In this document: positions 9,782 through 19,463 of the stretch, piece by piece | Numbering within the stretch: position 1 is the first letter of the stretch | How the letters are laid out: the number at the start of each line of letters is the position of its first letter | NCBI GenBank assembly: GCA_002087915.1 | Contig: LWDP01000010.1 | Span: 1-62,324 of the forward strand | From: Enterospora canceri | Taxonomy: Eukaryota > Microsporidia > Enterocytozoonidae | DNA length: 62,324 nt | Direction: 5' to 3' | Translations under genes and position numbers: made by a program | Notes under the pieces: generated by a model | Seen by the model: the letters and a program-made list of their open reading frames with translations, nothing else | Told to the model about the DNA's origin: nothing | The model's database searches: none

Positions 9782-10428
9782 TGTATAGTTGCAGGAGAAA
9801 GAGCTTATTATAAAACCAATATATCACATACAACAATATTTGAGTAAACAAACCATACCAACTGCTGTATTAGAAAGAAGAGGAATTTGGAACAGGCAGA
9901 AGTAAAAGTTTGACCTGTTTTACCATATTGAGTATTTAAAAAAGTATGAAAGAGTAAGCTCACCAGTAAATGATCAATTTAAACGTGATTTATGGATTAA
10001 AAAGTCAAATTTTGACAATTAACAGTTATTCAGTGATACGTAACTTACTACTGTGCTCTTTGGTGTAAATAAGTACGTTTATAATAAAATATTAGTCATG
10101 TGGCGTTCACTAATTCATATTATTTTCAACAGGTTTTCCTTATTCGGTTGATTTATTATTTTATCTCTTATTTGCTACGTACATTACTGATACTACTCCC
10201 ACTATCTGTAGAACTACGATAAATACGTGTGTGTTCATCTTATTACGCTGATTATTATAAAACAATGTCATAAGGTTCTGATATATTGTTCCATAGAATG
10301 TGGATCATTAATTTTATTATATGCTATACAACATCCTCTGTATTAACTTATGGATCCAATACCCTTTTATAAATTACCAAATGTTTCAGTTAGATTTGTT
10401 CTAAAAATATGCAACCCTTAATAAAACA
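9782..10428. other. AT-rich spacer without recognised gene
   Basis: About 650 bp with no convincing coding frame, tRNA or repeat that I can see. In a genome where most spacers are 15-150 bp this is unusually long. It lies between the start of a minus-strand gene and a plus-strand gene, so it holds two divergent upstream regions. The only regulatory-looking sequence noticed is the CCC 18 bases before the ATG at 10429. Confidence 0.5.
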
Positions 10429-11541
10429 ATGCGGATTTTTGTAAAGAACAACTTCGCAGGTGATAAAATGCATATTATGGCAAAACACACTGTATCAGAT
10501 GCCATTGGACTGTATATTAAGATAGATGGATACATTTCAACCAATACGTACAAGTATAAGACAGCAACCTCACCATATTTCTATTCAAAGAACACAAAAC
10601 AGGATGAGAGTAGTGAAATAAGAGAGATGACTGATGAATTAGAAAAGAAAGAGACCAATAACAACTTATATACAGCAGAATGGCACATTCAACTGCCATA
10701 CAGGACACTTCCAACCTTCAAGTCAAAAAATATTTCAGTTTACTACGAGGCAGAAGTGATAACAGTACAGCTAAGAAACAAGACAACACACAGAACAAGA
10801 GTGGAAATCCATGGAAACAACCTGGATTGTGAGTGTGATACGAATATAATTGAGAATAACAATGAGGAATACTACGAATTGAAGGAGAGACTGTGTAAGG
10901 AAGCACTTAAGGATTATTGCACAAACAAGCAAGATGAGTCAATTGACATCAAAACAAACACAGAGGAAGTATTCAGAATAAAGGATGGGACAATTACGAT
11001 GCAGAAGAATCACAGTGGGAAAAGCAACCTAAATGAAATAGACTTCACGCAGGTGATTCAAAAGGTGCAAGAAATGAAACTGGGCAAGAAAGAACGAAAG
11101 GAGATTAGGCCAACCAAATTGCCAGTATTCAGACGAGTCAACATACTGCAGATTGAGAAGGAGCCAACGTCTATGAAAGTAAACAGCAAGAATGGGCTGA
11201 TTGCAACCATAAAAATACGAGACATTTTGGAGTACAAGGCCAGTCTTAGGATAATTTATGCTAAGGCAATTTATTCCACCCGAATTGAAGTGTTTGTAGA
11301 GGACCTGGTTGATGGTGAGTTGATTGATATGACAGTTGTAAAGAGTGAGAGTGTCGTAACAAAGCACTGTCTGGAGCGAGTATTCGACATCGACTTCGAA
11401 TGCGACGACAAAAAGGTGTTCAGTATAAAGACAGCCAGATTTGAAAGAAGGATCTATTTGGTGGTGAACCTGGACGAGTACGAGGTGAAACTGCCCCTGA
11501 AAGTGGCCAATAGCACCGCGCTGATCGAGTATATTTATTAG
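10429..11541 (+). CDS. Hypothetical protein, possibly arrestin-fold/Rgp1-like
   Basis: This 370-aa protein has no motif I can assign with certainty. Beta-rich segments at each end, with a phrase near residues 88-105 (LPYRTLPTFKSKNISVYYEA) recalling the LPPSxRGxxxxYxY pattern of Rgp1 and other arrestin-fold proteins, make an Rgp1-like trafficking role possible. Rgp1 pairs with Ric1 as a GEF for Ypt6. The middle (about 110-215) is charged and probably flexible. The start follows CAACCCTTAATAAAACA. Base composition shifts to GC-rich codons over the last 60 codons, at the edge of a GC-richer block. Confidence 0.6.
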   Translation: MRIFVKNNFAGDKMHIMAKHTVSDAIGLYIKIDGYISTNTYKYKTATSPYFYSKNTKQDESSEIREMTDELEKKETNNNLYTAEWHIQLPYRTLPTFKSKNISVYYEAEVITVQLRNKTTHRTRVEIHGNNLDCECDTNIIENNNEEYYELKERLCKEALKDYCTNKQDESIDIKTNTEEVFRIKDGTITMQKNHSGKSNLNEIDFTQVIQKVQEMKLGKKERKEIRPTKLPVFRRVNILQIEKEPTSMKVNSKNGLIATIKIRDILEYKASLRIIYAKAIYSTRIEVFVEDLVDGELIDMTVVKSESVVTKHCLERVFDIDFECDDKKVFSIKTARFERRIYLVVNLDEYEVKLPLKVANSTALIEYIY

Positions 11542-11585
11542 TTCTGATCGCATAATTTATGCAAAATATTTTGTAAACAAACAAA

Positions 11586-12281
11586 ATGCCTCTTGGTCAA
11601 AATCACCTGCTCTTCGACAACAACTGCCGCCTCACCAAGTTCGCCACCGAAGACCACGCCCACCTCCAAGAGCAAATTGAGCACTTTCTGGACCAATTCA
11701 GCCAAACCAACGCCACCAACGTCCTCACCAGGTGCGACGACCTGCTTCAGATCTACCTTGAGATGGAAGGCCTCCTTCTAAAGATGTTCAACGAGATATT
11801 CCGGACCAAGTTCTACGAAACAAAGCTGAACACGCCTGCCGCCTTCCGCCTCCTAAACAGCCTCTGCAAGTACGCCACCAAAATAGACCGAATTCTCTAC
11901 AAAAGCGACTTCTTTGTCCATTTCACCCAGTACAAATCCAACAACCCCATTTCCCCAGACAGTCGAGTCGCCCTGAAATTCGACCGATTCCGAATTCTGA
12001 GCTGCATGGCCATGCCCATGGCACAGATGATCACCACGCTCTTCTACAGCAGCAAGGTCGATGCGTACTACCCCAGCAGCCTCTCAAAGCGCAGCAAAAT
12101 ATTCCTGTCACCTGTGAAACTCAAGTACCTTCTTTCGTACTACAACCAAGCCAAGAAGGACGAATTCAGGTACCTTCAGGCGCACCTGCTGATGGTCATT
12201 GAGATATTCACCAGTGAAATAATGGATAGGAGTGGATTGGATCCAGGACTACTCTCCTACGTTAATACGGTAATAGAATGA
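11586..12281 (+). CDS. Hypothetical protein, helical
   Basis: I do not recognise this 231-aa protein. It appears mostly alpha-helical and soluble, with no transmembrane segment, signal peptide or catalytic motif. Codon use is much richer in C-ending codons (GCC, ACC, CTC, CAC) than in the genes at 0.3-10 kb, which supports it being a real expressed gene. It is separated by 44 bp from the upstream gene and converges with the DDT-domain gene, with only 18 bp between the two stops. No C-rich start element is seen; the start is the first ATG. Confidence 0.65.
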   Translation: MPLGQNHLLFDNNCRLTKFATEDHAHLQEQIEHFLDQFSQTNATNVLTRCDDLLQIYLEMEGLLLKMFNEIFRTKFYETKLNTPAAFRLLNSLCKYATKIDRILYKSDFFVHFTQYKSNNPISPDSRVALKFDRFRILSCMAMPMAQMITTLFYSSKVDAYYPSSLSKRSKIFLSPVKLKYLLSYYNQAKKDEFRYLQAHLLMVIEIFTSEIMDRSGLDPGLLSYVNTVIE

Positions 12282-12299
12282 TGGATGAGACCTGCATAT

Positions 12300-13685
12300 T
12301 TAGTTAGTCATTCCAGAAAGTGACACCAAATCACTCAGGTTGCTGTGAAGCAGTCTTCCGCCCCTGTGCTTCCTGTCAATGGTTCCCATGAACTGCTGCA
12401 GCTGCTCCCTCTTTCTGAATGCGTACGCCTTGCTCTCGTTGATTGCCAGCACAACCGATCTATCAAAATAGACCAAGGCGTATTCAGAGAATCTGCCTAG
12501 AAATGCCCTGATTGGAGATCTGATGTGATTTAGACCAATTTCATCCAACTCCCTGCCCATTGCCGACATCTCAGACTGATTTGCTGTCTCACCCCTCTTT
12601 CTCACTGCAACAGCATCCTGTAACGCCCTCACCTTCTTCATTATCACAGTCTGCTCCTGAACAAACTCCCTATATAGATCAGTGATATTGATCAATCCAA
12701 TCAGTAACTCAAGCACATCAAGACGTATGTCAATTGCCGCCTTATTGAAACAGCCGTTGAACTTGACCAATGCCCTCAGGTCGTAGACGTAGATCAGGTT
12801 GTTGATGAAGTGCCTGAACTGTGATCTATAGTTGTCTAGGTTGATCTCCTGAATTGGTTTCAGCTCCTCGATTCCCTCTGTCTCATCTGGAACAGGGTAC
12901 GAGGCAAGCAGCCTACTGGCGTATGCTCGTACCGTATTGAAGTGCTTGGCCTTCACCACAAATGAGTCGTGATTGATGTAATCAATTAGTCCCCTAATAA
13001 CTTGAACCAGTAGTGGGATATTGTCCATGTTGTAGATCATTGACTCAAATAGGCCCAGGTTGAAGGTGATTCCAAGCATGGACGCATGTGAGCTAATGAA
13101 ATGGGCCACTCTCACAAATCGAGTCAGACGCCTCCCCTTGAAAAGGGTGATCTCCTCGAATTCGTCCAGATCATTCTCAATCACAAATTTTGCTGATTTC
13201 ACTGCCCTATTTGGCTGCCTGAATAGCGAATGTCTCTCTGTGTATCGCAGTGGATGCTCGTATGGATCAGTTGGTGTCCTATCACTGCTTGTGCTGCTCA
13301 TGGCTGCAATTATGAAATTTGGGTTTGAAATTGTGTCGAACACGTTTTCAATCAAAATTGGTCCAAATGGCGTATTGTGGGTGATTGTTGCCAGAAACCA
13401 TTGCACATCCTTCTGGGTGATTGGAACAGCCCTGGTCACGTCCGTAGGTGCCACCTCCCTCTCCCTGTCGCCCCTCCTGATCAGAATCCTGCTCTTTTCC
13501 TTTATTATTTTGCATAATACGTATATTCCATCACCAGGATGCTCCTTCAGAAGGACTTCCTCGTTCAGGAAGCACTTTGACGTCACGTCTGCCACGAATT
13601 CGACTGCCACTCGATGGAGATTCCCCTTGCTGTGTCTCATGAAGAACTTCACCAGGTACTTTCGTAGTTGAATGCTCCTCAACAT
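12300..13685 (-). CDS. DDT-domain-like protein, possible ISWI accessory subunit (Itc1/Acf1-like)
   Basis: This protein has 461 aa from this start. A helical segment at about residues 190-225 (from RVAHFISSH to GLIDYI) fits the DDT domain, which binds the ISWI remodeller. The preceding region, with RAVPITQKDVQWFLATITHN, loosely resembles the section of Itc1/Acf1 before DDT. No PHD finger or bromodomain is visible, as in Itc1. If correct, the protein would be a non-catalytic subunit that guides nucleosome spacing. An ATG 18 codons upstream (13739) exists, but the chosen ATG follows CTACCCTGATA, the usual start element here. The assignment is tentative. Confidence 0.65.
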   Translation of the reverse strand: MLRSIQLRKYLVKFFMRHSKGNLHRVAVEFVADVTSKCFLNEEVLLKEHPGDGIYVLCKIIKEKSRILIRRGDREREVAPTDVTRAVPITQKDVQWFLATITHNTPFGPILIENVFDTISNPNFIIAAMSSTSSDRTPTDPYEHPLRYTERHSLFRQPNRAVKSAKFVIENDLDEFEEITLFKGRRLTRFVRVAHFISSHASMLGITFNLGLFESMIYNMDNIPLLVQVIRGLIDYINHDSFVVKAKHFNTVRAYASRLLASYPVPDETEGIEELKPIQEINLDNYRSQFRHFINNLIYVYDLRALVKFNGCFNKAAIDIRLDVLELLIGLINITDLYREFVQEQTVIMKKVRALQDAVAVRKRGETANQSEMSAMGRELDEIGLNHIRSPIRAFLGRFSEYALVYFDRSVVLAINESKAYAFRKREQLQQFMGTIDRKHRGGRLLHSNLSDLVSLSGMTN

Positions 13686-13839
13686 TATCAGGGTAGAAAA
13701 ATGTGGTTGCAATTGTAAGTTGTAACCAAATGTAGTCATATGCTACAATATGCTCTAATACCCTATTATACCCTATATGCTATAACACCCTAGTACAACA
13801 CCTCCCTCATTTTGTAAATCATTGCAAAAATTAACCCCA

Positions 13840-15255
13840 ATGTTACTAACAAACCATCTTGCAACATATTTTAGCACAGTTTGTGCACGACAGGTGCTGC
13901 TACAGGCGCAGAACGTGGATGACGAGCTGCCTAGGATGTACAAGGCAACGCAGAACAAGCAGCTGAAGGAGAAGGAGGCGGCCGTCCTCCTCGACGGCGT
14001 GAGCATCAAGTTTGACGAGGTCGAGGAGGCCGTAAAGGCCCTCGAGTTCTTCAGGGGAACCGAGAGCGTCCTTGGAAACCTGAACGAGATCACCGAGGAG
14101 CTGAAGACGAAGAGCCGCTCCTTCGAGGGCGACCTGCGAACGGGCGTCTTCAGCTTCGTCGTCTTCTTCTCAGACAGCCCCAGCAACCTAAAACGGATCC
14201 AGGAGCTGAATGGGCAAAATGACTTCAAAATAATGATCAGCACCGATAAGGCGGCAGCCAAGAAGCTGGGCGCCTCGTTTCCTGGAATTGTCGCCTACAA
14301 TGCACGAGACCGAAACTGCAGTGCCATGGACTTCCCCAGCGACCTGAAGACCCTTGCGGCCGAGATCACCCTGAGCTCGTTCGAGAAGATCAGTGCTGAG
14401 AACATCAGGCTCTTTCAGACGTATCCAAAGAAGATGCTCTACTTCATCACGAGGGAGGAGATCGACTACGATGAGGCATTCAGGAAGTACCAGCCTGAGG
14501 CAGTGAAGGCAGCCAAGGAGTGCAAGGTGATCTTCTTCAGACCAGAGGACGTGCCTGTTCTCGACAAGCTCCTTCACCTCGAGAACGAGGAGTATCCCGT
14601 GATGCTCCACATGGACGAGAGCAGCAAGCACGTTGTGAAGCGGGTGACGCCTGGCAACTTCGCTGACTCGGTCCAGAGGCTGCTCAAGGGAAAGGGAGAG
14701 CGAACCACTTTCAGGTCGGTGATTCCCGAGGACAACAAGGACCGTCTGGTTCGGGTGGCAAACACGGACACTCTTTCGGGAATCAGGGCAGACAAATCAG
14801 TTGACAGGCTGTTCGTCTTCAGCAACCCAAGCTGTGGCCACTGCAAGCAGCTGATGCCTGTGGTGGAGGCATTGTCGAAGATTCTGGCCAACAAGAAGGT
14901 GAAGATCGAGTTCTACAACTACAACGTGGTTGAGAATGAGCAGATTGCGGATATTGCAGTGCCAACGGTGCCAAAGCTCTTTTTCAAGAAGCAGGGAAGT
15001 GTGGAAATGGTCAACATCGACTCATTACGGGACATACCATCACTGTTGAAACACATTAGTGAGAATGGGGTATCAAGCAAGGTGAATTTGGATGACTACA
15101 AGGAGCATCTGCCAAAGGAGAGTACTAAGGAGAGTGAGAAGGAGAAGGAGAGTGATGACGATGAGGAGAAGATCAAGAAAGACGAGAAGGAAAGTGAGAA
15201 GGAAGGAAAGAAAGAGGGAGAGAAGGAAGGAGAGAAACAAAGAGAAGCACTCTAA
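13840..15255 (+). CDS. Protein disulfide isomerase
   Basis: This 471-aa protein has a hydrophobic N-terminus compatible with a signal peptide (MLLTNHLATYFSTVCA), thioredoxin-fold-like middle segments, and one thioredoxin active site, CGHC, at residues 332-335 in VFSNPSCGHCKQLMP. Canonical PDI has two such sites; the N-terminal one is absent here. The last 60 residues are a Lys/Glu-rich tail ending REAL, not a clear KDEL-type signal. It probably forms or shuffles disulfides in the ER. The gene is among the most GC-rich in the window, which may reflect high expression. The start follows TTAACCCCA; a TTG reading from 13822 is rejected. Confidence 0.85.
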   Translation: MLLTNHLATYFSTVCARQVLLQAQNVDDELPRMYKATQNKQLKEKEAAVLLDGVSIKFDEVEEAVKALEFFRGTESVLGNLNEITEELKTKSRSFEGDLRTGVFSFVVFFSDSPSNLKRIQELNGQNDFKIMISTDKAAAKKLGASFPGIVAYNARDRNCSAMDFPSDLKTLAAEITLSSFEKISAENIRLFQTYPKKMLYFITREEIDYDEAFRKYQPEAVKAAKECKVIFFRPEDVPVLDKLLHLENEEYPVMLHMDESSKHVVKRVTPGNFADSVQRLLKGKGERTTFRSVIPEDNKDRLVRVANTDTLSGIRADKSVDRLFVFSNPSCGHCKQLMPVVEALSKILANKKVKIEFYNYNVVENEQIADIAVPTVPKLFFKKQGSVEMVNIDSLRDIPSLLKHISENGVSSKVNLDDYKEHLPKESTKESEKEKESDDDEEKIKKDEKESEKEGKKEGEKEGEKQREAL

Positions 15256-15413
15256 AACAGAAGTAAGGTTATTCTACTCTACATTATTCTACTATCATTA
15301 TACTGTCCTATTACTGTCCTATTACTATCATACTGTTATCATACTATACTATACTATTACTACCCTATTATCATTCTACCCTACTATACTATCATACTAT
15401 TATTACCACCACT
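15256..15413. repeat. Low-complexity CTA/TAC-rich tract
   Basis: This 158-bp spacer lies between two convergent stop codons. It is built from imperfect repeats of ACTAT, CCTATTACT and TACTATC units, rich in T, A and C on the plus strand and almost devoid of G. It looks like a degenerate microsatellite and may contain the 3' ends of both transcripts. No gene is seen. Confidence 0.6.
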
Positions 15414-16307
15414 TCACCTCCCTTTCCTTATTCTCTTTACTTTTGGTCTTCCTCCTTCGTACGTCAGCTGGTACCTGAATACGTCTACGATGTTGCTGAC
15501 ATCCGCAACTCGGATGATCCTCTCACTCTCTGTCGTATGGGCACTCCTCTTCGCAAATCGAATTGCTGCATCCTCAGGAAACTTGTTCACCACAACCATC
15601 TCCTGCCCCAGGGCGTCCTTCTTGATGCCTCCTCCACCGTCAAGCAGCGCCCATCTCCTCTTCTGGGCCGTGTAGTAGCTCGTCTTCTTCGTAATCAGGT
15701 TGTGCTTCGCCTTTAGATCGTGTATATTGCGGTGTCTGAAGAGACGGCTGTTCTCCTCAAGTGTCTTGCTCCACCTGGTTCCATTCTTCCCAAATCCACT
15801 GATCAGAGCCGCCTCCTCCTCGGCCGACCACCGTCTCCTCCTCCTCACGTCTGGTCGAAGTGGAACGTACGTCGCATTGTTGCTGCTCTCGCTCATGGCC
15901 GATATTTCTATTTTGGCACGGTTGTAGTTTTGCACCCTTTTTGCCTGACTGGAAACACCCTTCACCAAATCAGAACTATTTTCGTCCCTATCAAATGAGA
16001 CGAATTTGCTGTTGCTGATCAGCGAGTTCGTCTGGGCTGATTCGGTGCTGCTCTCCTCAATCGCACTCTTCTGACAGGATCGTGGCCTCTCAGAGGGGAC
16101 ATCGACGGCAGTGGCTGCCAAGGCAAGGCGGCTGTTCACGGTCTCAGGCACCGCGGCCGAGTCGTCGGCCTCGCTCCTCTCTGCCATCTCAACCAGTGCT
16201 GAAAGAGGGAGCTTCCTCAGCTCCTCCTCCTCTTTGTCCCTGATTCGCCTCTTTTCAGCCTGGCTCAGTTCGCCAACTGAGGCAGGGGGCTGCTTAGGTG
16301 TTTTCAT
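15414..16307 (-). CDS. Myb/SANT telobox-type DNA-binding protein
   Basis: This 297-aa protein has a single Myb-type domain at about residues 155-208 (RRRRRWSAEEEAALISGFGK, then RWSKTLEEN, then HDLKAKHNLI). The final helix HDLKAKHNLI resembles the VDLKDKWRNL telobox of TRF/Taz1/Tay1-type telomere-binding proteins, so it may bind double-stranded telomeric or promoter DNA. The N-terminal half is low complexity and acidic; the C-terminus is basic (PKVKRIRKGR). The start is the ATG right after TTGCCC; a TTG four codons earlier is rejected. The domain call is firm; the telomere role is inference. Confidence 0.78.
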   Translation of the reverse strand: MKTPKQPPASVGELSQAEKRRIRDKEEEELRKLPLSALVEMAERSEADDSAAVPETVNSRLALAATAVDVPSERPRSCQKSAIEESSTESAQTNSLISNSKFVSFDRDENSSDLVKGVSSQAKRVQNYNRAKIEISAMSESSNNATYVPLRPDVRRRRRWSAEEEAALISGFGKNGTRWSKTLEENSRLFRHRNIHDLKAKHNLITKKTSYYTAQKRRWALLDGGGGIKKDALGQEMVVVNKFPEDAAIRFAKRSAHTTESERIIRVADVSNIVDVFRYQLTYEGGRPKVKRIRKGR

Positions 16308-16348
16308 GGGCAAGAACAAACAAAAAAATAAACCAATTTACCACGTGG

Positions 16349-17977
16349 CTACAGTCTCCTCACGTCATTGGGCAGTGCCACAATCACGCCCTCTCCATCG
16401 GCAGCGAAGTTCTCGTCGACCACCTCGTCGCAGAACGTCCTGATCGAGTATCGGTGCACCTTGTTCTCCAGGACGTCGGCCACATTCCACCTAATCAGGT
16501 ACTTTCCAGTCGAACTCACAATCTGCCTGTCATTCTGGTCAAACTTGGCCACGGTGAAGCAGACGCCTGCGTTTATCAGGGCCAGGTGCTCTGGCTTCAG
16601 GTGGAGGCGACGAGGCGACTTCTTCCTCCTTCCTAGGCCAATCGAGTAGTCGCTGCCCACCTCGTAGAGCAGAATGTACGACTTGTAGGTGCATAGAACC
16701 AGTGAGCCACTCTTAGACGAGTCAATGCCCGTAGCACAGTCTCCAAACCCGTTTATGAGCGACTTGGCCCTCTTTCCCACGTCGTTGTAGAGGCGCAGGT
16801 CTCCCTTTGCACTTGCAACGGCCACGTCGCCCCTTTCAGTCGCAATTCCAACCTTAAACTCGTTCTTCGTCTTGTACTCCTTTGCCTCCACCACTTTCTC
16901 CTTCGTCCTTGGGTCTATTCGAAAGAGACTGTAGTCTCCTATCCCAACCAGTGTCCCGTCATTCTCCCTCCTTTTGGCGTGGAAGAAGTCGTTCATCTCC
17001 TTCAGGCTCCACCTGTCAACAACCTCGCCCTTCTCCAGGTCGAGCAGACTCAGCTCGTCCTTCTTCGTCTGCCCCAGGAGACTGCTGTGACCCCGATACG
17101 TCTCAACCTTACTTGGATTGTCAAACGCATTCACAACCTGAGTTCTGAAGTTTAAGTTGGTGTCAAACACCCCCAATGCCCTTCCACGAGTCACAAACAC
17201 GCTTCTATCGTCCACAACAAGGTTCCTGTTCTCCACCCCTTCTTCTGTTACGAATTCAGGCGGACTATTCTCAGTGGCACCGGCGTACTCGGTCCAGTCC
17301 TCCTTCTCTTCCTCCTTCTTCTCTTCCACAGTCACAAACATCTCCTCGAAGTACTTGGAATCAGTTCCATCCTCATTCACCGACCTGTAGGTGCACTCCA
17401 CGAAGGAAGTCAGGAACTTCAGGAAGTCGAGGTTCTCCTTGAACTTGATGCTGAATGTCTGGTACTTTCTCTCCTTGAAGATGGACCAGACAACTGTCCT
17501 ATTTGCCTTATCCATGTAGTACTGGGTGGCAGACGTAATGGGCTGGAAGTGGACGACTCTCTCTTCCTCCTCGAGACTGAGGTAGAATCCACCAAGATCC
17601 TCGCAGACCGTGATCTTCTTCTCGTCCAGGTCGACAAGGGTGAAGCACTGCTTCACCGTGTCATAGACGTAGTAATCGAAGTCATCGGACTCAAAGAGCG
17701 TCTTCTCTGGCTCAATGATCGGATGGATCATTTCGTAGATTTGGTCGTGATTTCTGTCGAATATCCGGTACTTTGCCTCCTTGGTTTTGATCACCAGATG
17801 ATCCTTCTTGTTCGCAATCTGCTTGATGTCTGTTACGTCAAACTCGTCCGTGAATATCTCAATCTCGTTGTCGCTGATCTTGACGTCAACTGTTCCAAGA
17901 TACTCGTTCTGCTTGTAGAGTCTCGCCTTCTCTTCCTTGTGTCCCAGTACAATATTCTTCAGTAGCTCAAACACCAT
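16349..17977 (-). CDS. VID27: Vid27-like protein
   Basis: This 542-aa protein matches the Vid27 family of yeast, named for vacuolar import and degradation of fructose-1,6-bisphosphatase; its biochemical role is poorly known. The N-terminal half has a PH-like region and acidic linkers. The C-terminal half is a beta-propeller-like module with the conserved phrases SLINGFGDCATGIDSSKSGS and YKSYILLYE. The start follows CTACCCCA; a TTG seven codons upstream is rejected. Codon use is GC-rich, like the neighbouring genes. It follows the Yif1 gene in the same direction, with a 25-bp gap. Confidence 0.83.
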   Translation of the reverse strand: MVFELLKNIVLGHKEEKARLYKQNEYLGTVDVKISDNEIEIFTDEFDVTDIKQIANKKDHLVIKTKEAKYRIFDRNHDQIYEMIHPIIEPEKTLFESDDFDYYVYDTVKQCFTLVDLDEKKITVCEDLGGFYLSLEEEERVVHFQPITSATQYYMDKANRTVVWSIFKERKYQTFSIKFKENLDFLKFLTSFVECTYRSVNEDGTDSKYFEEMFVTVEEKKEEEKEDWTEYAGATENSPPEFVTEEGVENRNLVVDDRSVFVTRGRALGVFDTNLNFRTQVVNAFDNPSKVETYRGHSSLLGQTKKDELSLLDLEKGEVVDRWSLKEMNDFFHAKRRENDGTLVGIGDYSLFRIDPRTKEKVVEAKEYKTKNEFKVGIATERGDVAVASAKGDLRLYNDVGKRAKSLINGFGDCATGIDSSKSGSLVLCTYKSYILLYEVGSDYSIGLGRRKKSPRRLHLKPEHLALINAGVCFTVAKFDQNDRQIVSSTGKYLIRWNVADVLENKVHRYSIRTFCDEVVDENFAADGEGVIVALPNDVRRL

Positions 17978-18002
17978 TGGGGTAGAATATTTAGGCAAAT
18001 GA

Positions 18003-18617
18003 CTATCTGACCAAATAGACCATCACAAGCAGCTCCACGAGGGCAGTTCCAAAGACGAAGTAGAGGTTGAGTGCCATCTCCTTGCTCCTCTCAATCTCAA
18101 CCTTGATGCTTCTGCTGTAGAAGAAGAAGTAGACCAGAAGGAGGTAGGCAAGTGCGACGTATCCAATGACCCTGAAACCAAAGAGCAGAAGGAGCTTCAC
18201 TATCAGTATTGGATAGTACTTGTATCCGGTGAAGCAGATGAGGGTGATCAGGCCCAGTCTGAGGCCCAGGACGAAGCCAACTGCGTAGTAGACGCAGCTG
18301 ATTCCAATTTGGGCAAGGAGGTTCCTGGAGACCATCAGAAAGAGCTTTTCGGGGTGGAACTCCTTCGATAGGCCGATTTGGAGAGACCTGAGCATCACGA
18401 GCGTAAGCAGGGACATCAGGGGAATGTACAGGTCTGGTTTGAGCAGGTAGTCGAGGGTGTTGTTGAATGGGTAGAGAATCAGCCTCAGTTTGTCGAGGAT
18501 GTACGCGTTGTTGACCTCGAAGTAGACTCGAATGAACGCAAACCGCTTTGAATCGATCTTCTTGTTCACGTACTCCTGTCCTGCTTTAACAACATGTGAC
18601 GTCATTTTGTAGTCCAT
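18003..18617 (-). CDS. YIF1: Yif1 family Golgi/ER membrane protein
   Basis: This protein has 204 aa from the chosen start. It matches Yif1/Hrf1: an N-terminal cytosolic part with FEVNNAYILDKLRLILYPF and PDLYIPLMSLLTLVML, followed by about five transmembrane segments to the C-terminus. Yif1 works with Yip1-type proteins and Rab GTPases in ER-to-Golgi COPII vesicle traffic, which links it to the Sec12 and Sec18 genes in this window. The ATG at 18617 directly follows GTGCCC; an in-frame ATG at 18653 would add 12 residues within a short 18-bp near-duplication and is an alternative start. Confidence 0.85.
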   Translation of the reverse strand: MDYKMTSHVVKAGQEYVNKKIDSKRFAFIRVYFEVNNAYILDKLRLILYPFNNTLDYLLKPDLYIPLMSLLTLVMLRSLQIGLSKEFHPEKLFLMVSRNLLAQIGISCVYYAVGFVLGLRLGLITLICFTGYKYYPILIVKLLLLFGFRVIGYVALAYLLLVYFFFYSRSIKVEIERSKEMALNLYFVFGTALVELLVMVYLVR

Positions 18618-18676
18618 GGGCACATTTTTGACCAATTCACTACAATCAGCCATTTCACTACATTTAGCCAATTTAT

Positions 18677-19279
18677 TCAGTCTATTGCGTATAGCAGACC
18701 CAATGCGCCCAGCACACTCAGCCCGTAGAGCATTGCTCGCCTGAAATACTGTCGCAACTCCCTCTCGGTGTCGTAGAACTCGAACTTCTTCCCGTTCTTC
18801 TTGATCAGTGGCGTATAAATCGGCCTATTTTGGTGCACAAATCGAATTGTGAAGTAGTTGCACGCTCCAGTGAATTCCACCTTCGTCAGGTCGAACTTGA
18901 TGCCCTGGTTTTCAGCCAGAAACTCGTTGATGATTTTGTCCTTGGCTTCTTCCGTCTTGGCGCTCTTTAGGCTTCTGGGCAGCTCGATGCTCCTGAACTT
19001 CTGGTTCTCCAGGTCTATGACGAGTTTATCCGCATCACAATCTTCATTCAGTATCCTCTGATAGACGATATCCTTCTGTAGTGTCACATCTGCCGTGTAA
19101 CTTGCTGTCTTGAACTCAGCTGCGTGCACCTCCTTATCAAATGAACCAGAATAGAACACCTTGTCAGCCAGGTAGCTTGGATCTGGTACGGCAAGCAGGG
19201 ACTCGTCCTCTATTTTGAATGCGTCACTGATGGCACTGTCGTATTTCACGGTGTTCATGAACTCCTCGAGGTTCTGCAT
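18677..19279 (-). CDS. Tail-anchored protein, unknown
   Basis: I do not recognise this 200-aa protein. It is soluble for about 180 residues and ends with one hydrophobic segment (AMLYGLSVLGALGLLYAID), so it is probably tail-anchored in the ER, Golgi or mitosomal outer membrane with a cytosolic N-terminal domain. A segment with KFDLTKVEFTGACNYFTIRF suggests a beta-rich fold. There is no SNARE heptad pattern. It precedes the Yif1 gene in the same direction and shares its GC-rich codon use, so a secretory-pathway role is possible. Confidence 0.72.
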   Translation of the reverse strand: MQNLEEFMNTVKYDSAISDAFKIEDESLLAVPDPSYLADKVFYSGSFDKEVHAAEFKTASYTADVTLQKDIVYQRILNEDCDADKLVIDLENQKFRSIELPRSLKSAKTEEAKDKIINEFLAENQGIKFDLTKVEFTGACNYFTIRFVHQNRPIYTPLIKKNGKKFEFYDTERELRQYFRRAMLYGLSVLGALGLLYAID

Positions 19280-19463
19280 GTTTGTTTTGTTTACTGTTTT
19301 AAAATGTATGAAACTGTTAGGTTTTCTACTAGGAATCCCTCCTACTCCTTTAATAAAATTGTAGAACTGAAAAGATCAGCCATTTTGGGAAAGAGGCCTC
19401 CATCTGATTGTAATCCACGATACTGATTACTTTTTCATCTCAAAATTGCACTTGAGTACCCCA

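Noticed and set aside
18618..18671. Longer Yif1 start at TTG 18671
   Set aside because: It is not an ATG; the later ATG at 18617 directly follows CCC, and the extension is a short near-duplicate sequence.
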